64,000 nt of DNA from Micromonospora sp. HNM0581 (GCF_012726175.1 NZ_JAASAD010000003.1:124001-188000), one strand, 5' to 3'; shown: positions 26,527-35,744, counted from the stretch's first letter. The notes: generated by a model not told the origin, from the sequence alone. Translations and numbers: made by a program.

Positions 26527-27096
26527 ATGCTCGCAGTTCTGGCAGTAAGCGACAAACGTGACGTCGACCGGCTGGCCACGGGTCTGCTCGGGCTGGGCTG
26601 GGACGTGGTGGCCACCGAGGGCACCCGGCGGCTGCTGGCCGAACACGGCGTCGAGGTGGGGGCGGTGGCCGACCTGGCCGGCGTGCCCACGTTACTCGGC
26701 GGCCGGGTCAAGACGCTGACCGTGTCGCTGATGGGCGGCATCCTGGCCCGCGACGACCCCGCCGACCTGGCCGAGGTGGCCCAGCACGGCATCAGCCGGG
26801 TCGACCTGGTCGCCTGCAACTACTACCTCCTCCCGGCACGGGCACCCCGGATGTCGTTCGAGGAGTTCCGGGAGAAGATCGACGTGGGCGGCCCGGCGAT
26901 GCTGCGGGCCGCCGCGAAGAACTGCGCGCACGTGGTGCCGCTGAGCGACCCGGACGACTATCCGGTGGTGCTGAAGGAGCTGGCGGAGGGTGGGGTGAGC
27001 CCGGAACGCCGGATCGCGCTGGCGCGTAAGGCCTTCGACATCAGCGCCGCGTACGACGCGTCGATCAGCCGCCTGTTCGCCGCGGCGGGCACGTGA
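26527..27096 (+). CDS. Stand-alone IMP-cyclohydrolase domain (PurH N-terminal half)
   Basis: PurH is normally a fusion of IMP cyclohydrolase and AICAR formyltransferase of about 520 residues; this protein of 189 residues is only the cyclohydrolase/MGS-like half. It shows SDK near residue 8, TEGTRRLLAEHGVEV, GGRVKTL (59-64), NYY (98-100), KIDVGGPAMLRAAAKN (117-132). Residues matching the human catalytic set (Lys66, Tyr104, Asp125, Lys137) are retained as Lys62, Tyr100, Asp119 and Lys131. The HPxVHGG loop is changed to TVSLMGG. It likely closes the pyrimidine ring of the pyrazolopyrimidine after a host enzyme formylates the amine. ATG at 26527 follows ACGGAAGGA. Confidence 0.85.
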   Translation: MLAVLAVSDKRDVDRLATGLLGLGWDVVATEGTRRLLAEHGVEVGAVADLAGVPTLLGGRVKTLTVSLMGGILARDDPADLAEVAQHGISRVDLVACNYYLLPARAPRMSFEEFREKIDVGGPAMLRAAAKNCAHVVPLSDPDDYPVVLKELAEGGVSPERRIALARKAFDISAAYDASISRLFAAAGT

Positions 27097-28193
27097 CCCG
27101 CCACCCGGTCCTGGTCGGCACGGTCACCCTGGACGTGCTGCACGAGGGCCAGATCGGCTCCGGCCGTGCCCCGGTCACGCTGCGCTGGGGCGGCGTGATG
27201 AACAACATGGCGTGCGCGATGGGTGCCCGGGGCGCCGGTCCCGCGCTGGTGACCGCCGACTACACGGGCGAGCTGGCGTCTGCGGTCGCCACCCATCTGG
27301 CCGGCAACGGGGTGCGGTGGACGCCACTGCCCTTCGCGGCGCCGCTGCCGCTGTTCCACGCCGAGCTGGCCGACGGCTCGGTGCGGGAGAAGTGGTTCAT
27401 CGGCGGGGCGGCGATCGACGGGCTGGACCCGACCGTGCTGGCCGCCGGTCGGTCCCTGTTCGACACCGCGAGCGTGCTGATCGGCGGCACCGACGCCACG
27501 GCGCCCGCGCTGGACTGGTTGGCCGCCGAGGCAGCGAAGCGGGGCGTACCGTTCTGGCTGCTGTCCGCCGACCCGACCGAGACCGGCAAACTGCGGCCCG
27601 CCCGCCGCGACAGCGACCTGACCGCGCTGAACCTGCTCGAGCTCGGCCGCTGGGCCGGCCGTCCGCTGGACTCGATGGTCGACGTGACCGCAGCCGCCAC
27701 CGAGCTCGCCGGTGCCGGGCACTGCCTGGTGACGCTGGGCGGTCAGGGCGCGCTGCTGACCGGCCCGGACGGCACGTTCCGGCAGGCGCCGCCGTCGATC
27801 GACGACCCGGCGCTCACCGTGGGAGCCGGTGACGTGCTCCTCGGCTGCCTGCTGACGGCCCACCTCGGCGGGCAGGACTGGCCAGCCGCGTTGCAGGAGG
27901 CGACCAAGCTCACCGGGGCGTTCCTGGCCGGGCCGGCATCGGCGGAACGGCCCTACCGGGTGCTGCGCGACGACGCGGGCCGGCGACCGCGCTTCACCCG
28001 CCCACGGGAGGTGCGGACCATCTGCGGACCGGCACCTCCGGCGGCGGCGCGATCGACCTCCGAAAATGGTGAAGCCCAGGTCGATGACCTGGGCTTCTGC
28101 ACCGAGCCGCCTGACGGAATCGAACCGTCGACCTACGCTCCTCGACCATTGCCCTCCCCCGGCTTGTCATCAGTCGTCACGAATGATCGCTGA
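27093..28193 (+). CDS. PfkB-family carbohydrate/nucleoside kinase with a foreign C-terminus
   Basis: A ribokinase-fold protein: GGVMNNMACAMGARG is the family's glycine-rich substrate motif and LTVGAGDVLLG near 245 carries the catalytic aspartate (family form DTxGAGD). PfkB members phosphorylate sugars or nucleosides such as adenosine and inosine. Here it may make ribose phosphate for PRPP or rephosphorylate the product. The GTG at 27093 overlaps the previous stop. Normal family homology ends near residue 305. The last ~60 codons read through a spacer, a terminator hairpin and a tRNA-Thr remnant (28072-28134), so the natural stop was lost in a recombination event and the tail is probably artefactual. 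Confidence 0.8.
   Translation: MTRHPVLVGTVTLDVLHEGQIGSGRAPVTLRWGGVMNNMACAMGARGAGPALVTADYTGELASAVATHLAGNGVRWTPLPFAAPLPLFHAELADGSVREKWFIGGAAIDGLDPTVLAAGRSLFDTASVLIGGTDATAPALDWLAAEAAKRGVPFWLLSADPTETGKLRPARRDSDLTALNLLELGRWAGRPLDSMVDVTAAATELAGAGHCLVTLGGQGALLTGPDGTFRQAPPSIDDPALTVGAGDVLLGCLLTAHLGGQDWPAALQEATKLTGAFLAGPASAERPYRVLRDDAGRRPRFTRPREVRTICGPAPPAAARSTSENGEAQVDDLGFCTEPPDGIEPSTYAPRPLPSPGLSSVVTNDR
28072..28096 (-). terminator. Terminator hairpin downstream of tRNA-Thr remnant
   Basis: An 11-bp perfect stem AAGCCCAGGTC/GACCTGGGCTT with a 3-base loop lies just 3' of the tRNA-Thr fragment in minus-strand sense, as expected for a tRNA terminator. It now lies inside the 3' part of the PfkB reading frame. 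Confidence 0.7.
28104..28134 (-). pseudogene. tRNA-Thr 3'-end remnant (candidate attachment site)
   Basis: In minus sense this stretch reads a variable-loop AGGTC, a T-arm GACGG-TTCGATT-CCGTC, and acceptor strand AGGCGGC followed by TC. It matches the 3' third of actinobacterial tRNA-Thr. No D-arm or anticodon arm can be folded upstream, so it is not a full tRNA. Such tRNA 3' ends are left as attL or attR after integration of tRNA-specific elements. Confidence 0.7.
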
Positions 28194-28490
28194 CCTGCGA
28201 AGACGCGGCTGCCCACTGATCAACCTTTGTCGCCAATCGTCAGCCGTCGGCATGAGTTTCCGGGGGTAAACGGGGGGCAGGCGGAACGACCGGGCCACCG
28301 CCTCCCGCAACGAAACGTCAGCCCGGCCAGAATGGTGTCTACGGCGTTTGGCGGTCGGACCCGGCCGCACGGGTCGCCTGCGGCCCGGAAGGCGTCAGGG
28401 TGGGCGCCGGATGCTCAGCCTTCCGGCTCTGCCGCACGAAGGCCGCGAACGCTTGTGCCTCAACTTTGCGCAGGTCGATGGCTGCGGCTA
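28194..28490. other. Gene-poor junction with a decayed coding remnant
   Basis: No intact gene is visible. On the minus strand from 28491 to about 28339 there is a short open stretch (AAIDLRKVEAQAFAAF at its start) that looks coding-like but lacks a start and ends at TAG. It begins exactly at the CTAG beside the IS remnant, so it may be the rest of a gene hit by the IS. G-runs (GGGGGTAAACGGGG) lie at 28261-28277. Confidence 0.45.
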
Positions 28491-29130
28491 GTACTCCAGC
28501 CCGGGATCGTTATGTAGACGGGTGTTGATGGAGTCGTCGGTGTTGACGGTGGTAGTGGCTGGTCTTGGCTCGGTACTGGTGGCGTCGTCGCCATTGACCA
28601 GGCCAGGTAGTCGTTGATCGTGGGCACAGGGTTGGCGATGAGCTTGGCGAACAGGCGGCGGACCTCCGCGACGGTCAGTGGGATCAGATCCGGCTCGTCG
28701 GATGGTGTGGCCCGCTCGCGGGCGGCGATCACGGTCAGGATCGCGTGGGCGAGCATGCCAGGGTGATGTAGCGGTACCAGGAGCCCCATCGGCGGACCTG
28801 GGGTTGGTCGAGACCAACGGTGGCCTTCGACGACTGGAAGGTTTCCTCGATCGCCCACCTGGTGGCCGCGACACGTACCAAAACCGGCAGCGGTACCGGC
28901 TTCGGCGCCCAGCAGCGGTAGAAAAGCCAGCTCACCATCGCGGATGCGTCGGCGGACCAGCAGCCAACGATGACCCGCGGTCTCGTCGTCGGGCGGGATG
29001 ATCGGCAGCAACGCCCAGTCGTAGAACCGTTCGCCCTTGGCGCCGGTTCCGCCGGAGCGGCGGTTCCATGACCGTGAGGGCAGCCGATCGACGATCTGGT
29101 CGGCGCGTTGCGGGCCGATCGCCGCGACGG
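28491..29130 (-). mobile_element. Decayed IS701-type transposase fragment
   Basis: Three minus-strand frames together spell the C-terminal third of an IS701/IS4-like DDE transposase. They read DRLPSRSWNRRSGGTGAKGE then RFYDWALLPI in one frame, RWAIEETFQSSKATVGLDQ with QVRRWGSWYRYITLA in a second, and MLAHAILTVIAARERA in a third. At least two frameshifts separate them, and the N-terminal two thirds are absent. CTAG at 28488-28491, the YTAR-type target preferred by this family, borders the left end. The element cannot move by itself. Confidence 0.8.
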
Positions 29131-29135
29131 CCCGG

Positions 29136-30026
<891 letters not shown>

Positions 30027-30118
30027 CCGGCACCGGCAGGCTTGACGACCACGACGAGGCGGGCCGTCCATGGACGCCGCGCATGTCGATCAATCCGGCT
30101 GACCATGACGGCGGTGGG

Positions 30119-30337
30119 ATGACGCCCGCGACCCTACGGTCCCTACCGGTCACGTTCCCGTTCGACCCGGTGGTACCCCGGGCGTTCGGGATCAGCCGCA
30201 GTGCGGCGTACCGGGCGTGGAAAGCGGGCCAGCTTCCCATCACCCCGTTGCGGATCGGGCGGAAGTTGATCGTGCGGCGCGCTGACCTGCTCGCCGCGCT
30301 CGGCATCGATGACCACGAGCCCGACGACGGCGAGTAG
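30119..30337 (+). CDS. Excisionase / MerR-like DNA-binding protein
   Basis: A 72-residue helix-turn-helix protein: AFGISRSAAYRAWKAGQLP is the winged-helix recognition unit and LRIGRKLIVRRADLLAAL is the usual C-terminal wing of actinobacterial Xis-type proteins. It sits 43 bases before the integrase gene, the standard xis-int order. ATG 30119 follows GGTGGG. A GTG at 30023, overlapping the methylase stop, would add 32 residues and cannot be excluded. It would direct excision or repress the integrase. Confidence 0.8.
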   Translation: MTPATLRSLPVTFPFDPVVPRAFGISRSAAYRAWKAGQLPITPLRIGRKLIVRRADLLAALGIDDHEPDDGE

Positions 30338-30380
30338 GCGCCCGCAGGCGACCACTGGTTGCCCCGTCGATGGAGGAACA

Positions 30381-31749
30381 GTGAACCGACCTTATGTACA
30401 TAGGGGCCGTCCGATCCCCGGCGTGTTCCAGCGATGCGCCAAGGACTGCCCCCCGATCGGCTGCAAGAGGGGCCACAAGTGGGCGTACGACATCGAGCTT
30501 CCCGCCGACGCCACCGGCAAGCGGAAGCGAAGGACCAAGGGCGGATACCCGACCGGCAAGGACGCCCTCGACGCCCGGGACGCCGTGCTCACCGAGTACC
30601 GCAACGGCCTTCTACCGCAGGACGGCAAGATCACGGTAGCCACCTGGCTCCGTGACTGGCTCGTCAACCAGGAAGAGGTACGCGGTCTCCGAGACGGCAC
30701 GGTCGTCGACTACCGCCGGCACGTCGAGAGCTACTGGATCCCGGCGATCGGTCACCTGAAGCTTACCGACCTGCACCCTCAGCACGTCACCAACACGCTG
30801 CGCACCATCCGGGCCGATCGCGACAAGGCGATCAAGGCCGCGAAGGAACTCAGGGCCCGGTACGCCGAAGAGGCGGCCATCGCCGACGAGAAGCGCAAGG
30901 CGGCAGGCAGGAAGCGGCCCGTCAAGCCGAAGAAAGTCGTCTCCTCCGGCCGTTCAGCGCGTCCACCGCCCTACGGGTTCACTCGACCTTGCGATCGGCG
31001 CTCAACGCGGCGGTGCGAGCGCAGGAAGTCTCACGCAACGTCGCCACCCTCGCCGAGCTGCCCCGGGAAACCCGTCGCCGGGTGAAGCCATGGAGCCCTG
31101 AACAGCTCGGCGCCTGGCTCGACGCGATTGGGGGTGAGCGGCTATACCCGCTGTTTCACCTCGCCGCGTTCACGGGGATGCGTCGAGGGGAGCTGTGCGG
31201 ACTCAGTTGGGACGATGTTGACCTTGACGCTGGGCTGGTAACGATCGCCTGGCAGATCACGGACCTCAACTACCGCAAGGCACGAGCGGCCGAGAAGCAG
31301 AGCAAGCCGCTCCCCTACCGCGTCCGGCCCAAGACTGTGGACGGCGAGGACCGCACCATCGATGTCGATGTGGCCACCATCGCCGTCCTGCGAGCGTGGC
31401 GACGACAGCAGGTGAAGGAGAGGCTCGCGCTCGGACGCGCCTACCGCGACACCGATAACCTGGCCTTCACGAGGGAAGACGGCTCGCCCCTCGATCCGCA
31501 ACTGGCGTACACCACCTTCAAACGGCTTACTCGCCGCATGGGGCTGCCCGAGGTGCCGCTCCATCACCTCCGGCACGGAGCGGCGTCGCTGCACATCGAA
31601 GCTGGTGTCGACATCGCCGTGATCTCGAAACGGCTGGGCACTCCCGGATAGGTCTGACCAGCGACACCTACGGACACCTGATCGGGACGGTGGGCAAGAC
31701 GGCGGCGGAAGCGGCGGCGGCGGTCGTTCCACGCCGCCACCTTGGGTAA
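30381..31749 (+). pseudogene. Tyrosine recombinase/integrase with two frameshifts
   Basis: This is a site-specific phage/ICE integrase of about 455 codons. GTG at 30381 follows a strong GGAGGAA. The N-terminal core-binding domain (TWLRDWLVNQEEVRGLRDGT) is in one frame to about 30950. The catalytic domain continues in a second frame with Arg in FTGMRRGELCGLSW and HHLRHG. A second break at the G-run 31635-31637 moves GHSRIGLTSDTYGHL, carrying the last His and the Tyr nucleophile, into a third frame that ends at TAA 31747. Either the enzyme is dead or the sequence has two indel errors. It abuts tRNA-Gly, its probable target. Confidence 0.88.
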
Positions 31750-31779
31750 GCAGCCCGTTACCCAACAATCCGCCAGCAA

Positions 31780-31821
31780 AAACGGTCCGCCCATCGAAGG
31801 CGTTCGATGGGCGGACCGTTT
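31780..31821. terminator. Strong bidirectional hairpin between integrase and tRNA-Gly
   Basis: A 19-bp perfect stem AAACGGTCCGCCCATCGAA with its complement encloses GGCG. A- and U-runs flank both sides, so it can stop transcription from the integrase and from tRNA-Gly. Confidence 0.88.
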
Positions 31822-31849
31822 CGCAGGGCTGTGAACTGCTGCGATGCAC

Positions 31850-31923
31850 TGGAGCGGGTGACGGGAATCGAACCCGCACTGTCAGCTTGGGAAGCTGATG
31901 TTCTGCCATTGAACTACACCCGC
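31850..31923 (-). tRNA. tRNA-Gly(CCC)
   Basis: The minus strand folds as a full cloverleaf: acceptor GCGGGTG/CACCCGC, D-stem GTTC/GAAC, anticodon stem TCAGC/GCTGA with loop TTCCCAA (anticodon CCC), T-arm GCGGG-TTCGATT-CCCGT, discriminator T and encoded CCA. The 3' end faces the integrase pseudogene 100 bases away, the usual layout of a tRNA attachment site, and the gene is intact. Confidence 0.95.
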
Positions 31924-32111
31924 AAGCGGGATCACTCTACCCGAGCCACCCGCGGTGACGCATCCAGGGTCCATCCGGTCGCGGGTGCGACAAGTTTCGT
32001 CGCCGCTACATATGGCCATGTTCAAATCTGTCTATATGTTGTAACGTCTGCCCCACGTTTTCCGCACGACGCGACACAACCCCGGTCGCGTCGCCAGAAA
32101 GAGGTGGGCAT

Positions 32112-33113
32112 ATGGGACTGCGTCCCGTCCTGCTGAACCGGCGCGTGGCCGGCATGGCATCGACGTCGCTCGCGCTGGCGCTCGGCGTGGCCACGATCGG
32201 CCTGCTGCCGGCCGCCACCACGACCGCTGCCCCGTCGGCGGCCGTCACCGCCGACGAGGTGTGTGACGACCAGACGGGCACCCTGGCCCGGGCCAAGGGC
32301 GGCGGCGCCGCCACACACGATCCGAACCAGTTGACCATCGCCCAGGTGCACCAGCGCGAGGCCGAGTTCGCTGACATCCTGCAGGAACGAGCCAAGCGAG
32401 TCGGCCAACGCATGCTGAACACCCAGGCTGCGGTGGCCACGGTCACCATCCCGGTGGTGGTACACGTGATCCGACGGGACACGACCCGAGCCGGCGGAAA
32501 CATCCCCGACTCGATGATCCAGTCCCAGATCAGCGTGCTGAACCAGTCGTTCAGCGGTGCGACGGGTGGCGCCGCCACCGCCTTCGCGTTCCAACTGCAG
32601 AGCATCAACCGGGTGACCAACTCGTCGTGGTATCCGATCCGGCAGGGCTCGACGGCCGAGCGGCAGATGAAGACCCAGCTGCGCCAGGGCACGAAGTCGA
32701 CGCTCAACGTCTACCTCGGTGCGCTCAGCAACGGCCTGCTCGGCTGGGCAACCTTCCCGCAGAGAAGCCTCAACGTGATGGACGGCGTGGTCGTGCTCAG
32801 CGAATCGCTGCCCGGCGGAACCGCCACCAACTATAACCAGGGCGACACGGGCACCCACGAGGTCGGCCACTGGCTGAACCTCTACCACACCTTCCAGGGC
32901 GGCTGCTCAGGCAGCGGTGACCAGGTCGCGGACACCCCTGCTGAGGCTTCGCCGGCCAGCGGCTGCCCCACCGGCCGGGACACCTGCTCCAGCTCCGGCC
33001 TGGACCCGATCACCAACTTCATGGACTACTCGTACGACTCCTGCATGTACCAGTTCACCTCCGGCCAGGCCACCCGCATGATCAATGCGTGGAACGCCTA
33101 TCGTGCGGCGTAA
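32112..33113 (+). CDS. Secreted M43-family (pappalysin-like) zinc metalloprotease
   Basis: A 333-residue exported protease. A signal peptide (LALALGVATIGLLPAAT) ends near residue 45. The zinc motif is HEVGHWLNLYHTF near 246-258, and the Met-turn is NFMDYSYDSC near 300. Paired cysteines (GGCSGSG, SGCPTGRDTC) are spaced as in cytophagalysin/ulilysin relatives. It likely degrades extracellular protein. ATG 32112 follows AGAGGTGGG. The preceding 188 bases, from tRNA-Gly to this start, are AT-richer and should contain its promoter. Confidence 0.9.
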   Translation: MGLRPVLLNRRVAGMASTSLALALGVATIGLLPAATTTAAPSAAVTADEVCDDQTGTLARAKGGGAATHDPNQLTIAQVHQREAEFADILQERAKRVGQRMLNTQAAVATVTIPVVVHVIRRDTTRAGGNIPDSMIQSQISVLNQSFSGATGGAATAFAFQLQSINRVTNSSWYPIRQGSTAERQMKTQLRQGTKSTLNVYLGALSNGLLGWATFPQRSLNVMDGVVVLSESLPGGTATNYNQGDTGTHEVGHWLNLYHTFQGGCSGSGDQVADTPAEASPASGCPTGRDTCSSSGLDPITNFMDYSYDSCMYQFTSGQATRMINAWNAYRAA

Positions 33114-33135
33114 CTCTGCCGCAGTGCACGTACCC

Positions 33136-33173
33136 GCAGGTGCCAGCTCCGTGGGATGGGTGCTGGCACCTGC
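33136..33173. terminator. Hairpin between convergent genes
   Basis: A 12-bp stem GCAGGTGCCAGC/GCTGGCACCTGC with a 14-base loop lies between the protease stop and the stop of the minus-strand PNPOx gene. Confidence 0.75.
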
Positions 33174-33182
33174 GACGGTCGG

Positions 33183-33719
33183 TCAGGCGGCGCGGCTGTG
33201 GCGCCTTCCCAGACGGGTCGGCACCGGGCGGGCGGCCTGCGGTGTGGCGCCGGCCGGGTCGAGCCACACCTGGACGGCGGGACCGGACACCAGCTCGCTC
33301 GGGCCACCCACGGACTGCTCACGGTGGGCCAGCATCGCCACGTCGACCGTGAACTCGAAAAGGCTCCAGTCGGCGTGCGGCGCGGCCCGCGCGGCCAGGG
33401 CCAGCCGCGCGACAGTGGCGTCATCCGTGACGGGCCGGGCCCGCCCGGCGACGTACGCCTCGTCGTCGCTCTCCTCCGGCGGAAACGAATGCAGTGCGTA
33501 CCGGCCGTCGCGTTCGAGGTCGCGCCGCTTCGGTGAGTCGATGACGAAACAGTAGAGACCGTCATCGGTGATGACCGGGGAGACCGGGTGCACCCGGGGC
33601 CCGCCGTCGGCGCGGACCGTGGCCAGGTAACCGAAGCCCGGGCCGTACTGCTGCATGAGAAGGCGGATCCCGTCGGCGAGTCGGGGCTCGTCAGCGGCGA
33701 ATTCGGACCAGGAAGCCAT
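33183..33719 (-). CDS. Pyridoxamine-5'-phosphate-oxidase-fold flavin/F420-binding protein
   Basis: A 178-residue split-barrel protein. [21 protein letters not shown] and [23 protein letters not shown] are the two strands that bind FMN or F420 in PNPOx-like actinobacterial proteins. Such proteins reduce small molecules or sense haem and flavin. It is transcribed alone, divergent from dcd across 77 bases, so it has its own promoter. No substrate can be named. Confidence 0.8.
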   Translation of the reverse strand: MASWSEFAADEPRLADGIRLLMQQYGPGFGYLATVRADGGPRVHPVSPVITDDGLYCFVIDSPKRRDLERDGRYALHSFPPEESDDEAYVAGRARPVTDDATVARLALAARAAPHADWSLFEFTVDVAMLAHREQSVGGPSELVSGPAVQVWLDPAGATPQAARPVPTRLGRRHSRAA

Positions 33720-33796
33720 GTCGACATCCTATCGAACACGCGTTCGAACCGGGTAGTCCGACACGCGTGTCGCACACCGGCAGCTATGGTGTGGCG

Positions 33797-34375
33797 ATGC
33801 TGCTCTCCGACCGCGACCTGGTCTCCGAGATCAAAGCGGGCACCCTGGCGCTCGAACCCTTCGAGCCCACCCTGGTGCAGCCCTCCAGCATCGACGTGCG
33901 TCTGGACAAGTTGTTCCGGGTCTTCAACAACCACCTCTACACCCACATCGACCCGGCCACGCGTCAGGACGACCTGACCTCCGCCGTCGAGGTCCCCGAC
34001 GGTCAGGCGTTCGTGCTGCACCCGGGGGAGTTCGTGCTCGCTTCGACGCTGGAAGTCATCTCGCTCGGCGACCAGCTCGCCGGCCGCCTCGAAGGCAAGT
34101 CCAGCCTGGGACGACTCGGCCTGCTCACCCACTCCACGGCCGGCTTCATCGACCCCGGCTTCTCCGGCCACGTCACCCTGGAACTTTCCAACGTGGCCAA
34201 CCTGCCGATCACCCTCTGGCCCGGCATGAAGATCGGGCAGCTCTGCATCTTCCGACTCTCCTCACCAGCCGAGCACCCGTACGGATCGGCTGTCTACGGC
34301 TCCCGCTACCAGGGTCAGCGCGGCCCGACACCGAGTCGTGCCTGGCAGAGCTGGCGCACCTGGCCCATCCGCTGA
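33797..34375 (+). CDS. dcd: dCTP deaminase
   Basis: A 192-residue trimeric pyrimidine deaminase. [12 protein letters not shown] is the standard N-terminus, [16 protein letters not shown] and [20 protein letters not shown] contain the nucleotide-binding residues, and the glutamate of THVTLEL-type strand (HVTLEL here) is the catalytic base. It makes dUTP from dCTP; mycobacterial relatives also hydrolyse dUTP. ATG 33797 is chosen from the conserved N-terminus. It lies on the chromosomal side of tRNA-Gly, a common neighbourhood in actinobacteria, so this point probably marks native sequence. Confidence 0.95.
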   Translation: MLLSDRDLVSEIKAGTLALEPFEPTLVQPSSIDVRLDKLFRVFNNHLYTHIDPATRQDDLTSAVEVPDGQAFVLHPGEFVLASTLEVISLGDQLAGRLEGKSSLGRLGLLTHSTAGFIDPGFSGHVTLELSNVANLPITLWPGMKIGQLCIFRLSSPAEHPYGSAVYGSRYQGQRGPTPSRAWQSWRTWPIR

Positions 34376-34387
34376 ACGCCCCCGGGG

Positions 34388-35422
34388 TCAGCCAGGCCGG
34401 CCGAAGCTGTGCACGGGGCTGCTGTCCAGCTGCTTCATCCTGACCGGCTGACCAGCCCGGGAGGCGTGCACCACCCAGCCACCGCCGACGTACATGCCGA
34501 CATGGTGCAGGTCCCGGTAGTAGAAGACCAGATCACCGGGGCGCAGCGCGCCGCGACCGACCGCCGTGGTGGCTCGACGCTGCCTCGCCGCATTGTGCGG
34601 CAGTACGACCCCGGCCCGCGACCAGGCGGCGAGCGTCAGCCCGGAACAGTCGTACGCGTTGGGCCCTTCGGCGCCCCAGGAGTAGGGCTTTCCTATCTGG
34701 GCGCAGGCGAAACTGACCGCCTCGCCGGCCGGTCCGCCCGGATAACTGGCTGGGCAGGGCGCTGGCCGCAGAGGGCCACCACCTCCCTTTCCGTACGCCC
34801 GCAGCCGGAGCCGCTGCAACCGGTCGATCTCGGCGTCGATCCGTCGCCGCTGATCCGCGAGATCGGCTTCGGTGCCGGTCAGCTGAGCGATGGCACGGTC
34901 CACCCTCACCTTGGCGGCGGCGAGTTCGTCACGTAGTTCGCTCGCGTGCCGGACATCCTGCTGCTGGACGCGGGCGTACCGGTCGAGCAGGACGAGCTGC
35001 TCGACGGCCCTGCTCGGCGACCCGCTGCCGAGCAACGTGTTGACGGCCCGCACCTGTTCGCCCTTGTAGGCGCGGACGGCCAGCTTGCCGACCCGGTCCA
35101 TGGCCTCGTCCACCTGGCTCTGCAGGGGCGCGATCCGGGCGGCCAGTGCGTCCGCCTCCCGCCGCTTGCCGGCCAGATCCTGCCGGGTGGCGTTGTGCTG
35201 TTCGATGACGGGTTCGAGCCGGTTCCAGTCCTCGTCGATCTGCCGCTCGACGTCGGCGACCGTAGGGTCGGCCCGGACCGCCGTCACGCCGCCGGCAAGC
35301 AGCACGGCGGTCGCGGAGAGGGCGGCAAGGATGCAGCGGTACCAGCTGGGAGGCGGCGCAACCGTCGGTCGGCGGGGTCTACCCGACCGCGGTGACGGAG
35401 GCCGCAGGGCATGGTCTGCCAC
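34388..35422 (-). CDS. Secreted NlpC/P60 peptidoglycan hydrolase with coiled coil (1)
   Basis: A 344-residue RipA/RpfI-like endopeptidase. A basic N-terminus and membrane or signal segment (LAALSATAVLLAGGVTAV, about 30-47) are followed by a long coiled coil (about 50-200). A C-terminal NlpC/P60 domain carries Cys in YDCSGLTLAAW and His in HHVGMYVG. It would cut the peptide stems of peptidoglycan during growth or division; the coiled coil likely keeps it inactive. GTG 35422 follows AAGGAG 11 bases upstream; other starts are closer to the site than allowed. It is a paralogue of the next minus-strand gene. Confidence 0.9.
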   Translation of the reverse strand: MADHALRPPSPRSGRPRRPTVAPPPSWYRCILAALSATAVLLAGGVTAVRADPTVADVERQIDEDWNRLEPVIEQHNATRQDLAGKRREADALAARIAPLQSQVDEAMDRVGKLAVRAYKGEQVRAVNTLLGSGSPSRAVEQLVLLDRYARVQQQDVRHASELRDELAAAKVRVDRAIAQLTGTEADLADQRRRIDAEIDRLQRLRLRAYGKGGGGPLRPAPCPASYPGGPAGEAVSFACAQIGKPYSWGAEGPNAYDCSGLTLAAWSRAGVVLPHNAARQRRATTAVGRGALRPGDLVFYYRDLHHVGMYVGGGWVVHASRAGQPVRMKQLDSSPVHSFGRPG

Positions 35423-35674
35423 CGGACTGAGCACTCCTTCTACGGGTACCGTGCACCGGTCAGCTGACGGGTTCGGCGCGCCCTGTCGTGACCGGCACGA
35501 ACTCAACCGGACCTGTTCTCCGGCTCGTCCACGAGCGATGCGGCGGTGTCGGACCGTTACCGCCCGGGCTGGGCGGAGCTGCCAGCGGTCGACGATTGCC
35601 CAGCGTAGGGACGATCGAAGTCGATACGCAACAGAGCCACGCCGTGACTGTGTGTGTCGAGATCCGACAGCAGC
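35423..35674. other. Leader/promoter region of the first NlpC/P60 gene
   Basis: No gene is visible in these 252 bases, which extend to the terminator at 35675. In minus sense the last 60 bases before the ribosome site contain a CCGAACCCG element and the palindrome GTCAGCTGAC. Actinobacterial NlpC/P60 and Rpf genes often carry a cyclic-di-AMP (ydaO) riboswitch leader, but I cannot confirm the fold here. Confidence 0.35.
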
Positions 35675-35706
35675 GAGGGCCCCCGTCGACTTGACCGGGG
35701 GCCCTC
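35675..35706 (-). terminator. Terminator of second NlpC/P60 gene
   Basis: An 11-bp stem GAGGGCCCCCG/CGGGGGCCCTC with a 10-base loop lies 39 bases after the stop codon at 35745 in minus sense. Confidence 0.8.
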
Positions 35707-35744
35707 GGGTGTTCCTGCGCGACCGCTCAGCGGCGCGAGACGGA

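Noticed and set aside
28104-28180. Complete tRNA gene on the minus strand
   Set aside because: Only T-arm and 3' acceptor strand are present; no anticodon or D-arm pairs can be formed upstream.
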